Made by a program: the position numbers and the translations under genes. The notes under the pieces are model-generated. The model worked only from the letters and a program-made list of their open reading frames with translations, did no database searches and was not told the origin of the DNA. A stretch of DNA of 64,000 nucleotides, from NCBI GenBank assembly GCA_030625685.1, contig DAOUQJ010000008.1, forward strand, positions 62,001-126,000, given 5' to 3'. Shown in pieces: positions 34,425-42,873 of the stretch. How positions within the stretch are numbered: the stretch's first letter is position 1; each line of letters begins with the position of its first letter. Source of the stretch: Oscillospiraceae bacterium. Its GTDB lineage: Bacteria; Bacillota; Clostridia; Oscillospirales; Oscillospiraceae.

Positions 34425-35024
34425 TTGTATTATTATCTGAATGGAGAGGTAACGCATAAAGTACCTCATTTGGTGATTATAGATTGTGCAGGTGTTGGTT
34501 ATGCGTGTCGCACTACAAATTATTCATTGGCTCAATTACAACTTGGTCAGACGATAAAAATGTATACATATTTACATATTCGAGAAGATGTAATGGAGTT
34601 GTATGGATTTACTACAGAAGAAGAAAAAAACTGTTTTACAATGCTTATTTCAGTATCTGGTGTAGGACCTAAAGCAGGATTGTCAATATTGTCTGCTACC
34701 ACACCAGAAGCTTTGGCGTTATCAATTATTACAGGAGATGAAAAAGCATTGACAGTTGCGCAAGGCATTGGAAAGAAAATTGCGCAACGAATTATATTAG
34801 AGTTAAAAGATAAATTGGCAAAAGGGGAAGTTTCGGGGGGAGAACCAGTAGAGTTGCCGGCTATAAAATTACTGCCCGAGAACAAAAGTAATGAAGCAAC
34901 AGCGGCTTTGTCTGTTTTAGGTTATAGTACAGAAGAAATTATGTTTGCGCTAAGAGGGATTGATATGAAAGAATTGACGCTTGAAGATATTGTTCGTCAA
35001 GCGCTTCGCAATATGATGAAATGA
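34425..35024 (+). CDS. ruvA: Holliday junction DNA helicase subunit RuvA
   Basis: 199 residues. N-terminal OB-fold ([20 protein letters not shown]), helix-hairpin-helix motifs ([17 protein letters not shown] and [20 protein letters not shown]) that grip the junction, and the C-terminal RuvB-binding helices ([20 protein letters not shown]). TTG start at 34425 with AAAGGAG upstream. It targets RuvB to junctions. Confidence 0.96.
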   Translation: MYYYLNGEVTHKVPHLVIIDCAGVGYACRTTNYSLAQLQLGQTIKMYTYLHIREDVMELYGFTTEEEKNCFTMLISVSGVGPKAGLSILSATTPEALALSIITGDEKALTVAQGIGKKIAQRIILELKDKLAKGEVSGGEPVELPAIKLLPENKSNEATAALSVLGYSTEEIMFALRGIDMKELTLEDIVRQALRNMMK

Positions 35025-35037
35025 AGGAGAGGATGAA

Positions 35038-36081
35038 ATGAGTATAGATTTTTCTGAAGAAAGTATGAATTCTCCACTTATGACAACTTCTTTTCTTCAA
35101 GAAGATTCTACTGAAGTTTCTCTTCGACCAAGACTATTGCAAGACTATATCGGTCAAGAGAAAGCAAAGGAAAATTTGTCAGTATTTATTGATGCCGCTC
35201 GAATGCGAAATGAGCCGTTGGATCATGTATTATTGCATGGTCCTCCAGGTTTAGGAAAAACCACACTTTCAGGGATTATAGCAAATGAAATGGGCGTCAA
35301 TATTCGCATTACTTCTGGTCCGGCCATTGAAAAACCAGGAGATTTAGCAGCTTTGCTTACTAATTTGAATGAGAATGATATTTTGTTTATTGACGAAATA
35401 CATCGTTTGAATCGTTCCGTTGAAGAAATTTTATATCCTGCGATGGAAGACTATGCTATAGACATTATCGTAGGTAAAGGACCTTCCGCCAATTCAATCC
35501 GTTTAGATTTGCCTAAATTTACGTTGATAGGAGCTACAACTCGTGCTGGACAGTTGTCGGCACCTTTGCGTGATCGATTTGGCGTTATATTACGTTTGGA
35601 GCTATATTCACCAAAACAACTCTCTGATATTGTGATTCGCAATGCAGGTATTCTGCAAATACCTGTGGAAGATGAAGGTGCTATAGAGGTCGCCAAAAGA
35701 GCTAGAGGAACGCCAAGAATTGCGAATCGGCTGTTGAGACGTGTGCGTGATTTTGCACAAGTGCGTGCAGGCGGTGTTATTACAAGAAATGTGGCTGATA
35801 ATGCACTCACAGACTTAGAAGTAGATCAGTTGGGATTAGACTCTGTAGATAGGCGAATGCTACAAAGTATTATTGAATTTTATGGTGGTGGTCCTGTAGG
35901 GCTAGACACTTTGGCAGCTACTATTGGAGAAGAAGCGGTTACACTTGAAGATGTTTGTGAGCCTTATTTGATGCAAATTGGATTTCTTCAAAGGACACCT
36001 AGAGGAAGATGTGCAACGCAACGTGCATATGATCATTTAGGGGTTTCTAAATATGGCCAAGAACAACTCGAAATGGAATAA
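35038..36081 (+). CDS. ruvB: Holliday junction branch-migration ATPase RuvB
   Basis: 347 residues, AAA+ motor. [21 protein letters not shown]-loop [18 protein letters not shown] near residue 65, Walker [41 protein letters not shown], and the C-terminal winged helix with [22 protein letters not shown] ribosome site. Ends the ruvCAB unit; sigH follows after 145 bases with its own promoter. Confidence 0.97.
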   Translation: MSIDFSEESMNSPLMTTSFLQEDSTEVSLRPRLLQDYIGQEKAKENLSVFIDAARMRNEPLDHVLLHGPPGLGKTTLSGIIANEMGVNIRITSGPAIEKPGDLAALLTNLNENDILFIDEIHRLNRSVEEILYPAMEDYAIDIIVGKGPSANSIRLDLPKFTLIGATTRAGQLSAPLRDRFGVILRLELYSPKQLSDIVIRNAGILQIPVEDEGAIEVAKRARGTPRIANRLLRRVRDFAQVRAGGVITRNVADNALTDLEVDQLGLDSVDRRMLQSIIEFYGGGPVGLDTLAATIGEEAVTLEDVCEPYLMQIGFLQRTPRGRCATQRAYDHLGVSKYGQEQLEME

Positions 36082-36131
36082 TTAACCTAATTTATTGTGT
36101 AAAACGAATAGATAAATATATTGAATTATAT

Positions 36132-36138
36132 TGTCGAA
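36132..36138 (+). promoter_or_regulatory. Possible Spo0A box upstream of sigH
   Basis: A perfect TGTCGAA heptamer lies about 35 bases upstream of the sigH -35 element. Spo0A-type boxes have this core. One heptamer is weak evidence alone. Confidence 0.3.
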
Positions 36139-36172
36139 ATGTTGAGAATATACTAGGATACATATTATTTGC

Positions 36173-36201
36173 TTGACTTTTTTATGAAAGTCGCTTATAA
36201 T
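36173..36201 (+). promoter_or_regulatory. Sigma-A-type promoter of sigH with internal inverted repeat
   Basis: TTGACT (36173-36178), 17 bases, TATAAT (36196-36201). GACTTT (36175-36180) and AAAGTC (36187-36192) form an inverted repeat overlapping the -35 box and the spacer, a plausible operator. Confidence 0.75.
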
Positions 36202-36226
36202 TACCTTCATACGGTATGGGTGTAAG

Positions 36227-36865
36227 ATGGATATAATGAAATTGAACGAAAAAGAATTAAGCGACGAACAATTGTGTTTAAAAGTAGCAAATGGGGAACG
36301 TGATTCTGAAGAGATTTTAGTTTTACGATATTCACGTCTTGTTCGTGTTTGTGCTAGACCATATTTTTTAGTTGGTGGCGATAGTGAAGATTTGATTCAG
36401 GAAGGAATGTTGGGATTGCTTGTTGCAATTCGTGAATATTCACCTGACAAACAAGTCGCATTTCGAACTTATGCTAATTTATGTATCCGTCGTCGTATTA
36501 TATCTGCAATTCGGATGGCGATGCGAGATAAACATACACCATTGAATAGCTATGTATCTTTGGAACTATCCCTTGATGTTGAAGATGGAGAAAATTATCC
36601 TTCTTTGATTGCTGCGTTGGGTTGGCAGGAAAGTCCTGAGCACGCTATTATTGACAAAGAACAGTTTAATGCACTGAAGAAACAATTTGATAAACAACTG
36701 TCATCGTTAGAACAGTCAATTTTAGATTTATACTTAAAGGGATTTTCGTATTCTGAAATTGCCAAAGAGGTTGGACGAACCGCGAAATCCGTGGATAACG
36801 CTGTGCAAAGGATTCGACGTAAGATTGCGCAGCAAAATCAATTAGGCGAATACAGCGAAAGCTGA
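36227..36865 (+). CDS. sigH: Sporulation sigma factor SigH (Spo0H)
   Basis: 212 residues. Sigma-70 region 2 is seen in PYFLVGGDSEDLIQEGMLGL near residue 45 and AFRTYANLCIRRRIISAIR, followed by the SigH-type KHTPLNSYVSLELSLD, and region 4 in SYSEIAKEVGRTAKSVDNAV with an Arg/Lys tail. SigH directs early sporulation genes such as spo0A and spoIIA. In Bacillus it lies in the secE-nusG region; here it follows ruvCAB with a 145-base regulatory gap. Start ATG 36227 has a poor ribosome site; ATG 36236 is an alternative. Confidence 0.9.
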   Translation: MDIMKLNEKELSDEQLCLKVANGERDSEEILVLRYSRLVRVCARPYFLVGGDSEDLIQEGMLGLLVAIREYSPDKQVAFRTYANLCIRRRIISAIRMAMRDKHTPLNSYVSLELSLDVEDGENYPSLIAALGWQESPEHAIIDKEQFNALKKQFDKQLSSLEQSILDLYLKGFSYSEIAKEVGRTAKSVDNAVQRIRRKIAQQNQLGEYSES

Positions 36866-36933
36866 ACGCAATATTTTATCTCACCCAATGGGGGATGTAC
36901 TCCAGGGTAACAAGTCAAAGAGAGGGAAAAAGC

Positions 36934-37209
36934 ATGTACGAAGATAAAACATTAGTATGTAAAGAATGTGGCGATGAGTTTGTGTTCTCTTCAGGGGAGC
37001 AAGAATTTTATGCAGAAAGAGGATTCCAAAACGAACCTCAACGTTGCAAATCTTGTCGCGATGCTCGTAAAAATGCTGCTCGTGCTCCACGTGAATTTTT
37101 CACAGCAGAGTGTGCATCCTGTGGTGGCGAAGCGAAGGTTCCTTTTGAACCTAAGTCCGATCGTCCTGTTTACTGTAGTGAGTGCTTTGCACGCATGAGA
37201 GAAGAATAA
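36934..37209 (+). CDS. Small zinc-ribbon protein
   Basis: 91 residues from ATG 36934 (AGAGGG upstream). Two pairs of Cys-x-x-Cys: LVCKECGDEFVFSSGEQEFY then RCKSCRDARKN form the first ribbon (probable zinc-ribbon family), and AECASCGGEAKVPFEP with YCSECFARMR a second. Such proteins are common in Clostridia and have no firm function. It lies between sigH and a CarD-like regulator and ends at its own terminator. Confidence 0.8.
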   Translation: MYEDKTLVCKECGDEFVFSSGEQEFYAERGFQNEPQRCKSCRDARKNAARAPREFFTAECASCGGEAKVPFEPKSDRPVYCSECFARMREE

Positions 37210-37222
37210 GAACGAGAATAGA

Positions 37223-37259
37223 AGAGGACGGTGCTGCCAAGTGCCGTCCTCTTTTTTCA
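37223..37259 (+). terminator. Intrinsic terminator after the zinc-ribbon gene
   Basis: GAGGACGG and CCGTCCTC form the stem, followed by six T. Confidence 0.9.
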
Positions 37260-37366
37260 TATTTTAACGAGTTAATTCATTAAAGCAAGATGCTTAGAAT
37301 AACTTAATATTTATTTGCAGTAAGGATTATAGTTTTGTTTGGCAATTGAAGTTTGGAGGTGGAAAG

Positions 37367-37846
37367 ATGTTTCGGCAAGGTGACAAGGTAGTACATCCAA
37401 TGCATGGTGCTGGTGTGATCGAAGGCGTTGATTCAAAGATTATTAATGGCGAAAAGCGCGACTTTTATTTGATGCGAATTCCAATTGGAGCAATGAAAGT
37501 CATGATTCCAGTTGAAGGTACTCAAGAAATTGGTGTACGTGTAATATTGAAAGAAGATGAAGTGCTTCAGATCATGAAAGAATTTCCTGAATTGCAAGTA
37601 GAAATAACGCAAAATTGGAATCATCGTTATAGAGAGAATATGTCTAGACTTAAGAGTGGTGATTTAAGAGAAGTTGCATTGGTGATCAAGGGTTTGAGCA
37701 TAAGAGATAAAGGGAAAGGTCTTTCTACAAGTGAAAGAAAAATGCTTCATGCAGCAAAACAAGTCTTTTTGTCTGAGGTTATGCTTGTATTTAGTATTAG
37801 TTATGAAGAAGCTGAAAAACGAATGAATCATGAATTTGCTTCATAA
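37367..37846 (+). CDS. CarD/CdnL-family transcription regulator
   Basis: 159 residues from ATG 37367 (GGAGGTG upstream). N-terminal TRCF/CarD-type RNA-polymerase interaction domain, MFRQGDKVVHPMHGAGVIEG, and a helical C-terminal domain with SRLKSGDLREVALVIKGLS, SERKMLHAAKQVFLSEVM. CarD proteins bind RNA polymerase beta and stabilise open complexes at rRNA and other promoters. Standing just before ispD is frequent in Firmicutes. The C-terminal domain probably binds DNA. Confidence 0.9.
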   Translation: MFRQGDKVVHPMHGAGVIEGVDSKIINGEKRDFYLMRIPIGAMKVMIPVEGTQEIGVRVILKEDEVLQIMKEFPELQVEITQNWNHRYRENMSRLKSGDLREVALVIKGLSIRDKGKGLSTSERKMLHAAKQVFLSEVMLVFSISYEEAEKRMNHEFAS

Positions 37847-37872
37847 ATATGTATAGAGCTGTAAAATGATTT

Positions 37873-37903
37873 AATGGAGCCAAAAAATGGCTCCATTTTA
37901 TTT
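37873..37903 (+). terminator. Intrinsic terminator after the CarD-like gene
   Basis: AATGGAGCCA and TGGCTCCATT flank a short A-rich loop, followed by TTATTT. It lies just before the ispD ribosome site, so ispD expression may rely on read-through. Confidence 0.8.
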
Positions 37904-37917
37904 GAAGGAGAAGGGTT

Positions 37918-38649
37918 ATGAAACTCTTAAAAAAAGTTTTTTCTAAGCAGGAGAATGCAAAAGAGCTTTATTCTGTGATAATAGTTGCAGCAGGGAGTTC
38001 GTCAAGAATGGAAGGACAGGATAAAATTTTATATCCCTTGGGTGGAATACCTGTAATTGTGCGAAGCATATTGCCATTTGAACATTCTGATTTGGTTGAT
38101 GAAATAATCTTGGTTGTGAGAGAAGAGAGCATTGCAGATATTGCAGAGTTATGCAAACAGTATGTATTATCGAAAGTTGTGAAAATTGTAGTTGGTGGAA
38201 AGAGCCGGACGCAGTCAGTGCAAGCAGGATTGACAGAAGTTAGTCCAGACGCAGAGTATGTCGCTATACATGATGGGGCACGTCCCTTTGTGAAAAATCA
38301 GATTGTAGAAAGTACATTTCAAAAAGCAGAACAAACAGGTGCTTGTATTCCTGCGATAGCTGTGAAAGATACCATCAAGTGCGTTGAAGATGATGTGATA
38401 ATAAATACGCCAAAAAGGGAAGAATTATTTGCAGCACAAACGCCGCAAGTGTTTGAGAAAAATTTAATTTGTGTCGCTATCAATAAAGCGTTGGAAAAGG
38501 ATAAAAACATAACAGATGATGCTTCAGCAGTTGAACAGTTGGGCTATATTGTTAGTGTTGTTCATGGCAGTGAAGAGAATATGAAATTGACTACCAAAGA
38601 TGATTTGTTGTTGGCTGAGTTTATAGCAGAGAGGAGTGGGTGGTTTTGA
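37918..38649 (+). CDS. ispD: 2-C-methyl-D-erythritol 4-phosphate cytidylyltransferase
   Basis: 243 residues. IspD joins MEP to CTP in the MEP isoprenoid pathway. Nucleotide-binding start is VIIVAAGSSSRMEGQDKILY at about residue 21, then AIHDGARPFVKNQIVE and AAQTPQVFEKNLI. Its N-terminus has about 20 extra residues rich in Lys. It is followed by ispF with a 4-base overlap. Confidence 0.95.
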   Translation: MKLLKKVFSKQENAKELYSVIIVAAGSSSRMEGQDKILYPLGGIPVIVRSILPFEHSDLVDEIILVVREESIADIAELCKQYVLSKVVKIVVGGKSRTQSVQAGLTEVSPDAEYVAIHDGARPFVKNQIVESTFQKAEQTGACIPAIAVKDTIKCVEDDVIINTPKREELFAAQTPQVFEKNLICVAINKALEKDKNITDDASAVEQLGYIVSVVHGSEENMKLTTKDDLLLAEFIAERSGWF

Positions 38650-39119
38650 GAATAGGGCAAGGATATGATGTGCATCGTCTAGTTCCTAATAGAAAATTGA
38701 TTTTGGCAGGAATTGAGGTTGAGCACTGTTATGGCCTTTTGGGTCATTCTGATGCAGACGTCTTGACTCATGCGATCATGGATGCTCTTTTGGGAGCGGC
38801 AGCCTTGGGCGATATTGGAATGCATTTTCCTGATTCAGAGGCGAAATATGCTGGGATTTCAAGTATGGTTTTATTGAGCGAAGTTATTTTGCTTATTCAG
38901 AGTAAAGGGTACAGTTTAGTGAATGTAGATTCTACTATTGTGGCACAAAAACCGAAACTATCATCGTATTTATCTGATATGCGCTATAATTTATCTAGAT
39001 ATTTAGGGGTGCCGATTGATTGCATCAATTTGAAAGCAACCACAGAAGAATCATTGGGTTTTACAGGGAAAGAAGAAGGGATTGCAGCGCATGCAGTGGT
39101 TCTACTGAAATCATTATAA
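38646..39119 (+). CDS. ispF: 2-C-methyl-D-erythritol 2,4-cyclodiphosphate synthase
   Basis: 157 residues from TTG 38646, chosen because GGAG is 9 bases upstream and the family begins MRIGxGYDVHRL. IspF cyclises CDP-ME 2-phosphate. Metal-site motifs: IGQGYDVHRLV, LLGHSDADVLTHAIMDALLG, DIGMHFPDSEAKY; C-terminal LKATTEESLGFTGKEEGIAA. IspD and IspF are often adjacent or fused. Confidence 0.95.
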   Translation: MRIGQGYDVHRLVPNRKLILAGIEVEHCYGLLGHSDADVLTHAIMDALLGAAALGDIGMHFPDSEAKYAGISSMVLLSEVILLIQSKGYSLVNVDSTIVAQKPKLSSYLSDMRYNLSRYLGVPIDCINLKATTEESLGFTGKEEGIAAHAVVLLKSL

Positions 39120-39134
39120 TTTAGTTAAACAACT

Positions 39135-39170
39135 TTCTCCTCTCACGCATACAATGCATGTGAGAGGAGC
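39135..39170 (+). promoter_or_regulatory. Hairpin covering the ribosome site of the DUF3343 gene
   Basis: CTCCTCTCAC pairs with GTGAGAGGAG, with an inner GCAT/ATGC pairing, a strong stem at about 39135-39168. The 3' arm contains the GAGAGGAG ribosome site of the next gene, 9 bases before its ATG. It can also act as a weak terminator for ispF (CTTTATATT follows). Confidence 0.7.
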
Positions 39171-39178
39171 TTTATATT

Positions 39179-39433
39179 ATGGTATATTATTTGATAATGT
39201 GCAGATCGCTGACCTATGCACAGAGAATTGTGCAAATGCTGGAGAGAGCAGGAGTAAATGCTTGGATGATACGATCACCAGCTGATATTTCTCCAAGTGG
39301 ATGTAGTTATTCTGTTAAAATTACGCAAAAAAACTTATCAAAAGCGTTGATGTTACTCAATCGCTTTAATTTGTCTTATGTTGGCATATATGTTGGCTCA
39401 TCTGTTGAAGGATATGAGGAGGTGGCGCTATGA
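39179..39433 (+). CDS. DUF3343-family protein (putative Se/S carrier-like)
   Basis: 84 residues. Matches the small DUF3343 family: YLIMCRSLTYAQRIVQMLER, then PSGCSYSVKITQKNLSKAL, with two cysteines (residues 8 and about 42). Family members are often found near a cysteine desulfurase-like gene and selenium genes and are proposed to carry sulfur or selenium. It overlaps the next gene by 4 bases. No selD is in this window. Its ribosome site is in a hairpin. Confidence 0.75.
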   Translation: MVYYLIMCRSLTYAQRIVQMLERAGVNAWMIRSPADISPSGCSYSVKITQKNLSKALMLLNRFNLSYVGIYVGSSVEGYEEVAL

Positions 39434-40566
39434 TATATTTTGATAGCGCCGCAACAACTATGCAAAAGCCTGAATCAGTTGTAGATGCGGTCACATCAGC
39501 AATGGGGACAATGGCGAGTGTAGGAAGAGGAAATTCTTCTGCATCGCAAACAGCGTCAGAACTAATGCTGTGTTGTCGAGAAGAAGCAGGAGAGTTATTT
39601 GGTGTTTCTGATCCTGAGCGAGTGATTTTTACGTTTAATGCCACACATGCTTTAAATATTGCTATCCATTCTTTAGTGAAAAGTGGGCAAAAAATTCTTA
39701 TTTCTGGGTACGAGCACAACGCCGTAACAAGGCCATTGGCGTCCATTCCAAATTTAGAAATTAAGGTGATTGATACTCCGCTCTTTCGGAATGATCTATT
39801 CTTAAGTGTTTTGGAAAAACAACTGAAAATGGGTGCAGACGTGATGGTTTGTACGCATGTGTCAAATGTATTTGGTTATATTTTGCCTATTAAAGAAGTG
39901 GCTAAATTATGCAAAAAATGGGGCTGTGCACTCATTGTAGATGCATCGCAATCTGCAGGTGTAGTACCGCTTGAAATAGAGAAGTGGCAAGCAGATTTTG
40001 TTGCTATGCCGGGTCATAAAGGACTGTACGGGCCACAAGGAACAGGAATGCTGTTGTGTCAAGCAGAACCTTTGCCGTTTATGTTTGGAGGAACAGGAAG
40101 TCAATCAATTGAGCAAAAAATGCCAACTTTCTTGCCAGATAAATTGGAGGCGGGAACACACAATGTTGCTGGTATCGCAGGTCTTCTAGAGGGTATACGT
40201 TTTGTGAAAAAGAATGGTGAAAAGAAAATTGCACGACATGAAAATCGATTAAAATATTTATTGGCTGAATTGTTGGATGATTCGAAAATTCACTGTTTTT
40301 ATCATTCAGAAGATTTACTGCAAGTCGGTGTGTTATCGTTTTATGTTGATGGTTATGATTGTGGTGAAATAGCAGATTTTTTAAGTATGAAGGGTGTTGC
40401 GGTTAGGAGTGGATTACACTGTGCACCAATCGCACATAAAACAGTTGGGACTCAAGAAAAAGGAACGGTGCGCGTTAGTTTTTCTTATTTCAATAGAGAA
40501 GAAGAAGTGGTCAATTTTGTTCAGCTTTTGAAGTCATATCTGTATATGGAGAAGAGAGAGTCATAG
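39430..40566 (+). CDS. Cysteine desulfurase-like aminotransferase (class V)
   Basis: 378 residues, PLP-dependent fold. Starts MIYFDSAATTMQKPESV; DASQSAGVVPLEIEKWQADF near residue 174, PLP lysine in MPGHKGLYGPQGTGML near residue 197, and the catalytic-loop cysteine in RSGLHCAPIAHKTVGT near residue 335. It resembles the family of desulfurase-like proteins first tied to selenium-dependent molybdenum hydroxylase loci, rather than IscS. The DUF3343 gene directly before it fits that link. Its sulfur or selenium acceptor is unknown. Confidence 0.85.
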   Translation: MIYFDSAATTMQKPESVVDAVTSAMGTMASVGRGNSSASQTASELMLCCREEAGELFGVSDPERVIFTFNATHALNIAIHSLVKSGQKILISGYEHNAVTRPLASIPNLEIKVIDTPLFRNDLFLSVLEKQLKMGADVMVCTHVSNVFGYILPIKEVAKLCKKWGCALIVDASQSAGVVPLEIEKWQADFVAMPGHKGLYGPQGTGMLLCQAEPLPFMFGGTGSQSIEQKMPTFLPDKLEAGTHNVAGIAGLLEGIRFVKKNGEKKIARHENRLKYLLAELLDDSKIHCFYHSEDLLQVGVLSFYVDGYDCGEIADFLSMKGVAVRSGLHCAPIAHKTVGTQEKGTVRVSFSYFNREEEVVNFVQLLKSYLYMEKRES

Positions 40567-40589
40567 CATATGAAGAGTGGAAAGGATAG

Positions 40590-40622
40590 GAAGCGTTTTC
40601 GATCAAAGAAAAGGCTTCCTGC
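40590..40622 (+). terminator. Probable terminator after the desulfurase-like gene
   Basis: AGGAAGC (40590-40596) pairs with GCTTCCT, and TTTTC with GAAAA inside. The following T-run is short (GCTTTAATG), so the call is moderate. Confidence 0.5.
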
Positions 40623-40670
40623 TTTAATGAACAAAGCGTAAATTATGTGCATATTGCCAGGAGCAATCCC

Positions 40671-40699
40671 TTGTCAAACAGTAATAAATAAAGTATAAT
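40671..40699 (+). promoter_or_regulatory. Sigma-A-type promoter of cdaA
   Basis: TTGTCA (40671-40676), 17 bases, TATAAT (40694-40699). It is followed by a leader of about 65 bases before cdaA. Confidence 0.75.
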
Positions 40700-40770
40700 G
40701 ATTGTAACTATGCAATTGTATTTTTTAGTGAACCTGATGTAAGAGACGGAGAAAGGAGAGGATAGTAATA

Positions 40771-41631
40771 ATGGGTGTAGGTCAAACGACTATTATGACA
40801 ATCTTAGGCTATCTTCGCCTTATTGAAATCGGGGATATTATTGATGTCGCTCTTCTTACATATATCATCTATAAAAGCATGGCTTTGCTTAGAAAAAGCA
40901 GTGCAATTCAAGTAGCAAAAGCAATTATTATTCTTGTTGCCACACTATGGCTTTCTTATCAGCTGAATTTGAATGTGCTGTATTTTATTTTGGGAAAAGC
41001 CATGGAACTGGGATTGCTTGCGATTGTAATTGTATTCCAACCAGAAATAAGACGTTTTTTAGAACAAATTGGGAGTAATGATTTTGGTGGATTTTGGGGA
41101 CCGAAAGAAATACCAATCAGTGACGTTGAAAATTCAATTCAGCAAACGGTACAGGCATTTACAGACTTTTCGAAAGAACGAGTGGGTGCACTTATTGTTT
41201 TTGAAAGAAAAATGCCAATAGATGCTGTGTTGGAAACTGGGACTATGGTTGAATCGACAGTTTCATCTGAACTTGTAAAAAACATTTTTTATCCCAATGC
41301 GCCATTACACGATGGGGCTATGGTCATTCGAAATGGAAAGATTGTTGCTATCTCCTGTGTATTGCCACTTTCGCGTAACACAAATTTAAGTCAAGAACTC
41401 GGAATGCGACATAGATCAGGGATTGGCATGAGTGAGCAATCAGATGCCATTGTAGCTATTGTTTCAGAGGAAACTGGTGCGATTTCAGTTGCCAGTGATG
41501 GAAGATTAAAACGCCATCTTTCTCCAGATACATTACAGAGAATGTTAAAGAATGAATTGATTCCTGGTGAAAAACCATTAAGGAAAATGCCTAAATATAT
41601 ATTTAGTAGAAAGGGTACGAGAGATGAGTGA
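40771..41631 (+). CDS. cdaA: Diadenylate cyclase CdaA (DisA_N domain)
   Basis: 286 residues. Makes c-di-AMP from two ATP. Three N-terminal membrane segments (residues ~20-100), then the DAC domain with PNAPLHDGAMVIRNGKIVA (DGA motif near residue 187) and RHRSGIGMSEQSDAIVAIVS (RHR motif). c-di-AMP controls potassium and osmolyte transport and cell wall. Overlaps cdaR by 8 bases. The usual next gene after cdaR, glmM, is not here. Confidence 0.96.
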   Translation: MGVGQTTIMTILGYLRLIEIGDIIDVALLTYIIYKSMALLRKSSAIQVAKAIIILVATLWLSYQLNLNVLYFILGKAMELGLLAIVIVFQPEIRRFLEQIGSNDFGGFWGPKEIPISDVENSIQQTVQAFTDFSKERVGALIVFERKMPIDAVLETGTMVESTVSSELVKNIFYPNAPLHDGAMVIRNGKIVAISCVLPLSRNTNLSQELGMRHRSGIGMSEQSDAIVAIVSEETGAISVASDGRLKRHLSPDTLQRMLKNELIPGEKPLRKMPKYIFSRKGTRDE

Positions 41632-42862
41632 TGCTGGCAAAAGTGGCAAAAAGTTTAATATGATAATTGCCGTGACGATTGCAATACTCATGTGGTTTTA
41701 TGTTCTGAATGTAGAAAGTCCAGTTGGAAACACCACGATATCCAATGTACCAATTGAAGTGATAGGTGCTGATGTCTTAGATAGCAATGATTTAGTGGTA
41801 ACACAGCTAGATCGCGATAATATGGATCTTACTGCAACTGGCAAGCGCAAAAATTTCCTGCAATTGTTTGCTGAAGACATTGTTGTTCAAATTGATGTTT
41901 CTCACTTAACGCAGCCGGGAGAGTATGAGCTTACTGGACGAGTCTCACCTACAAACTTTTTTTCTGAATACAACATTACCATGACTGAAAAGCAAGGTTT
42001 TATTACATTTGTTACTTTGCAGAATAAAACGAGTAAAATAGTTCCACTTGAAGGGGATTTCGTAGGTACTACTCCGGATGGATATGAAGTAAGTGAAGTC
42101 AGTTGCTTTCTAGAAGAAGTTGAAGTAACAGGACCAGAAGAGTTCGTTTCTCAGATAACAAAAGCGGTTGTTGTATTTGATGATGAGAATGTAAAGAATA
42201 GTGTAACGCGCCAACTTACGATTATGTACGTAAATGATGCGGGTGAGATCATTTCTTCTGAGTTGGTAAACTCCAGTACCAATAAAGTATATGCAACCTT
42301 GTTAATAACGGAATCTTATACCCTGCCTTTGACAATCGATTTTATTGAAGGTGGTGGAGCTACGATAGACAATGTATATTGGAGTATAGAGCCAAAAGAA
42401 GTAGTTCTTTCGGGTGATAATATGTTGTTGAAGTCTATGAAAGAAATTTCACTCGGAGAAATCGACCTTGCTACGATTCTTGATGAGGAAAGATTGATTA
42501 TCCAGATTCCACTTCCAGAGAATGTTGTAAATCATACTGCAAGTACACATGCTGTCGTTGAGATATCTGTTGATGGATTGGAAACGAAAAAAGTAGCGGT
42601 TCGCTCCGTTATATTTGAGAATGTTCCAGAAGGTTATTCTGCGTTTCTTACTTCTGGCTATGTTGAAATATGGGTGCGAGGTGAAAAACGCGCAGTTGAA
42701 GACATTACTTCTACAAATATTGAATTGGTTGTTGATTTGAGCGGTATAGATGTGAACACACCGCAACATGAAACACTTGCAGTACCGCACATGCTACAGG
42801 AAAAAGAAGCAGATGTTATACTACTTGATTATAGTGTGTTAGTTAATATTCAAAAGAAATAA
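41624..42862 (+). CDS. cdaR: CdaA regulatory protein CdaR (YbbR domains)
   Basis: 412 residues. One N-terminal membrane segment (NMIIAVTIAILMWFYVLNV) then several YbbR-like beta repeats outside the membrane (for example VPIEVIGADVLDSNDLVV, KIVPLEGDFVGTTPDGYEV and VRSVIFENVPEGYSAFL). CdaR binds CdaA and tunes its activity. Repeats in order cover most of residues 40-400. No unusual feature. Confidence 0.93.
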   Translation: MSDAGKSGKKFNMIIAVTIAILMWFYVLNVESPVGNTTISNVPIEVIGADVLDSNDLVVTQLDRDNMDLTATGKRKNFLQLFAEDIVVQIDVSHLTQPGEYELTGRVSPTNFFSEYNITMTEKQGFITFVTLQNKTSKIVPLEGDFVGTTPDGYEVSEVSCFLEEVEVTGPEEFVSQITKAVVVFDDENVKNSVTRQLTIMYVNDAGEIISSELVNSSTNKVYATLLITESYTLPLTIDFIEGGGATIDNVYWSIEPKEVVLSGDNMLLKSMKEISLGEIDLATILDEERLIIQIPLPENVVNHTASTHAVVEISVDGLETKKVAVRSVIFENVPEGYSAFLTSGYVEIWVRGEKRAVEDITSTNIELVVDLSGIDVNTPQHETLAVPHMLQEKEADVILLDYSVLVNIQKK

Positions 42863-42873
42863 AGGTGATAGGA

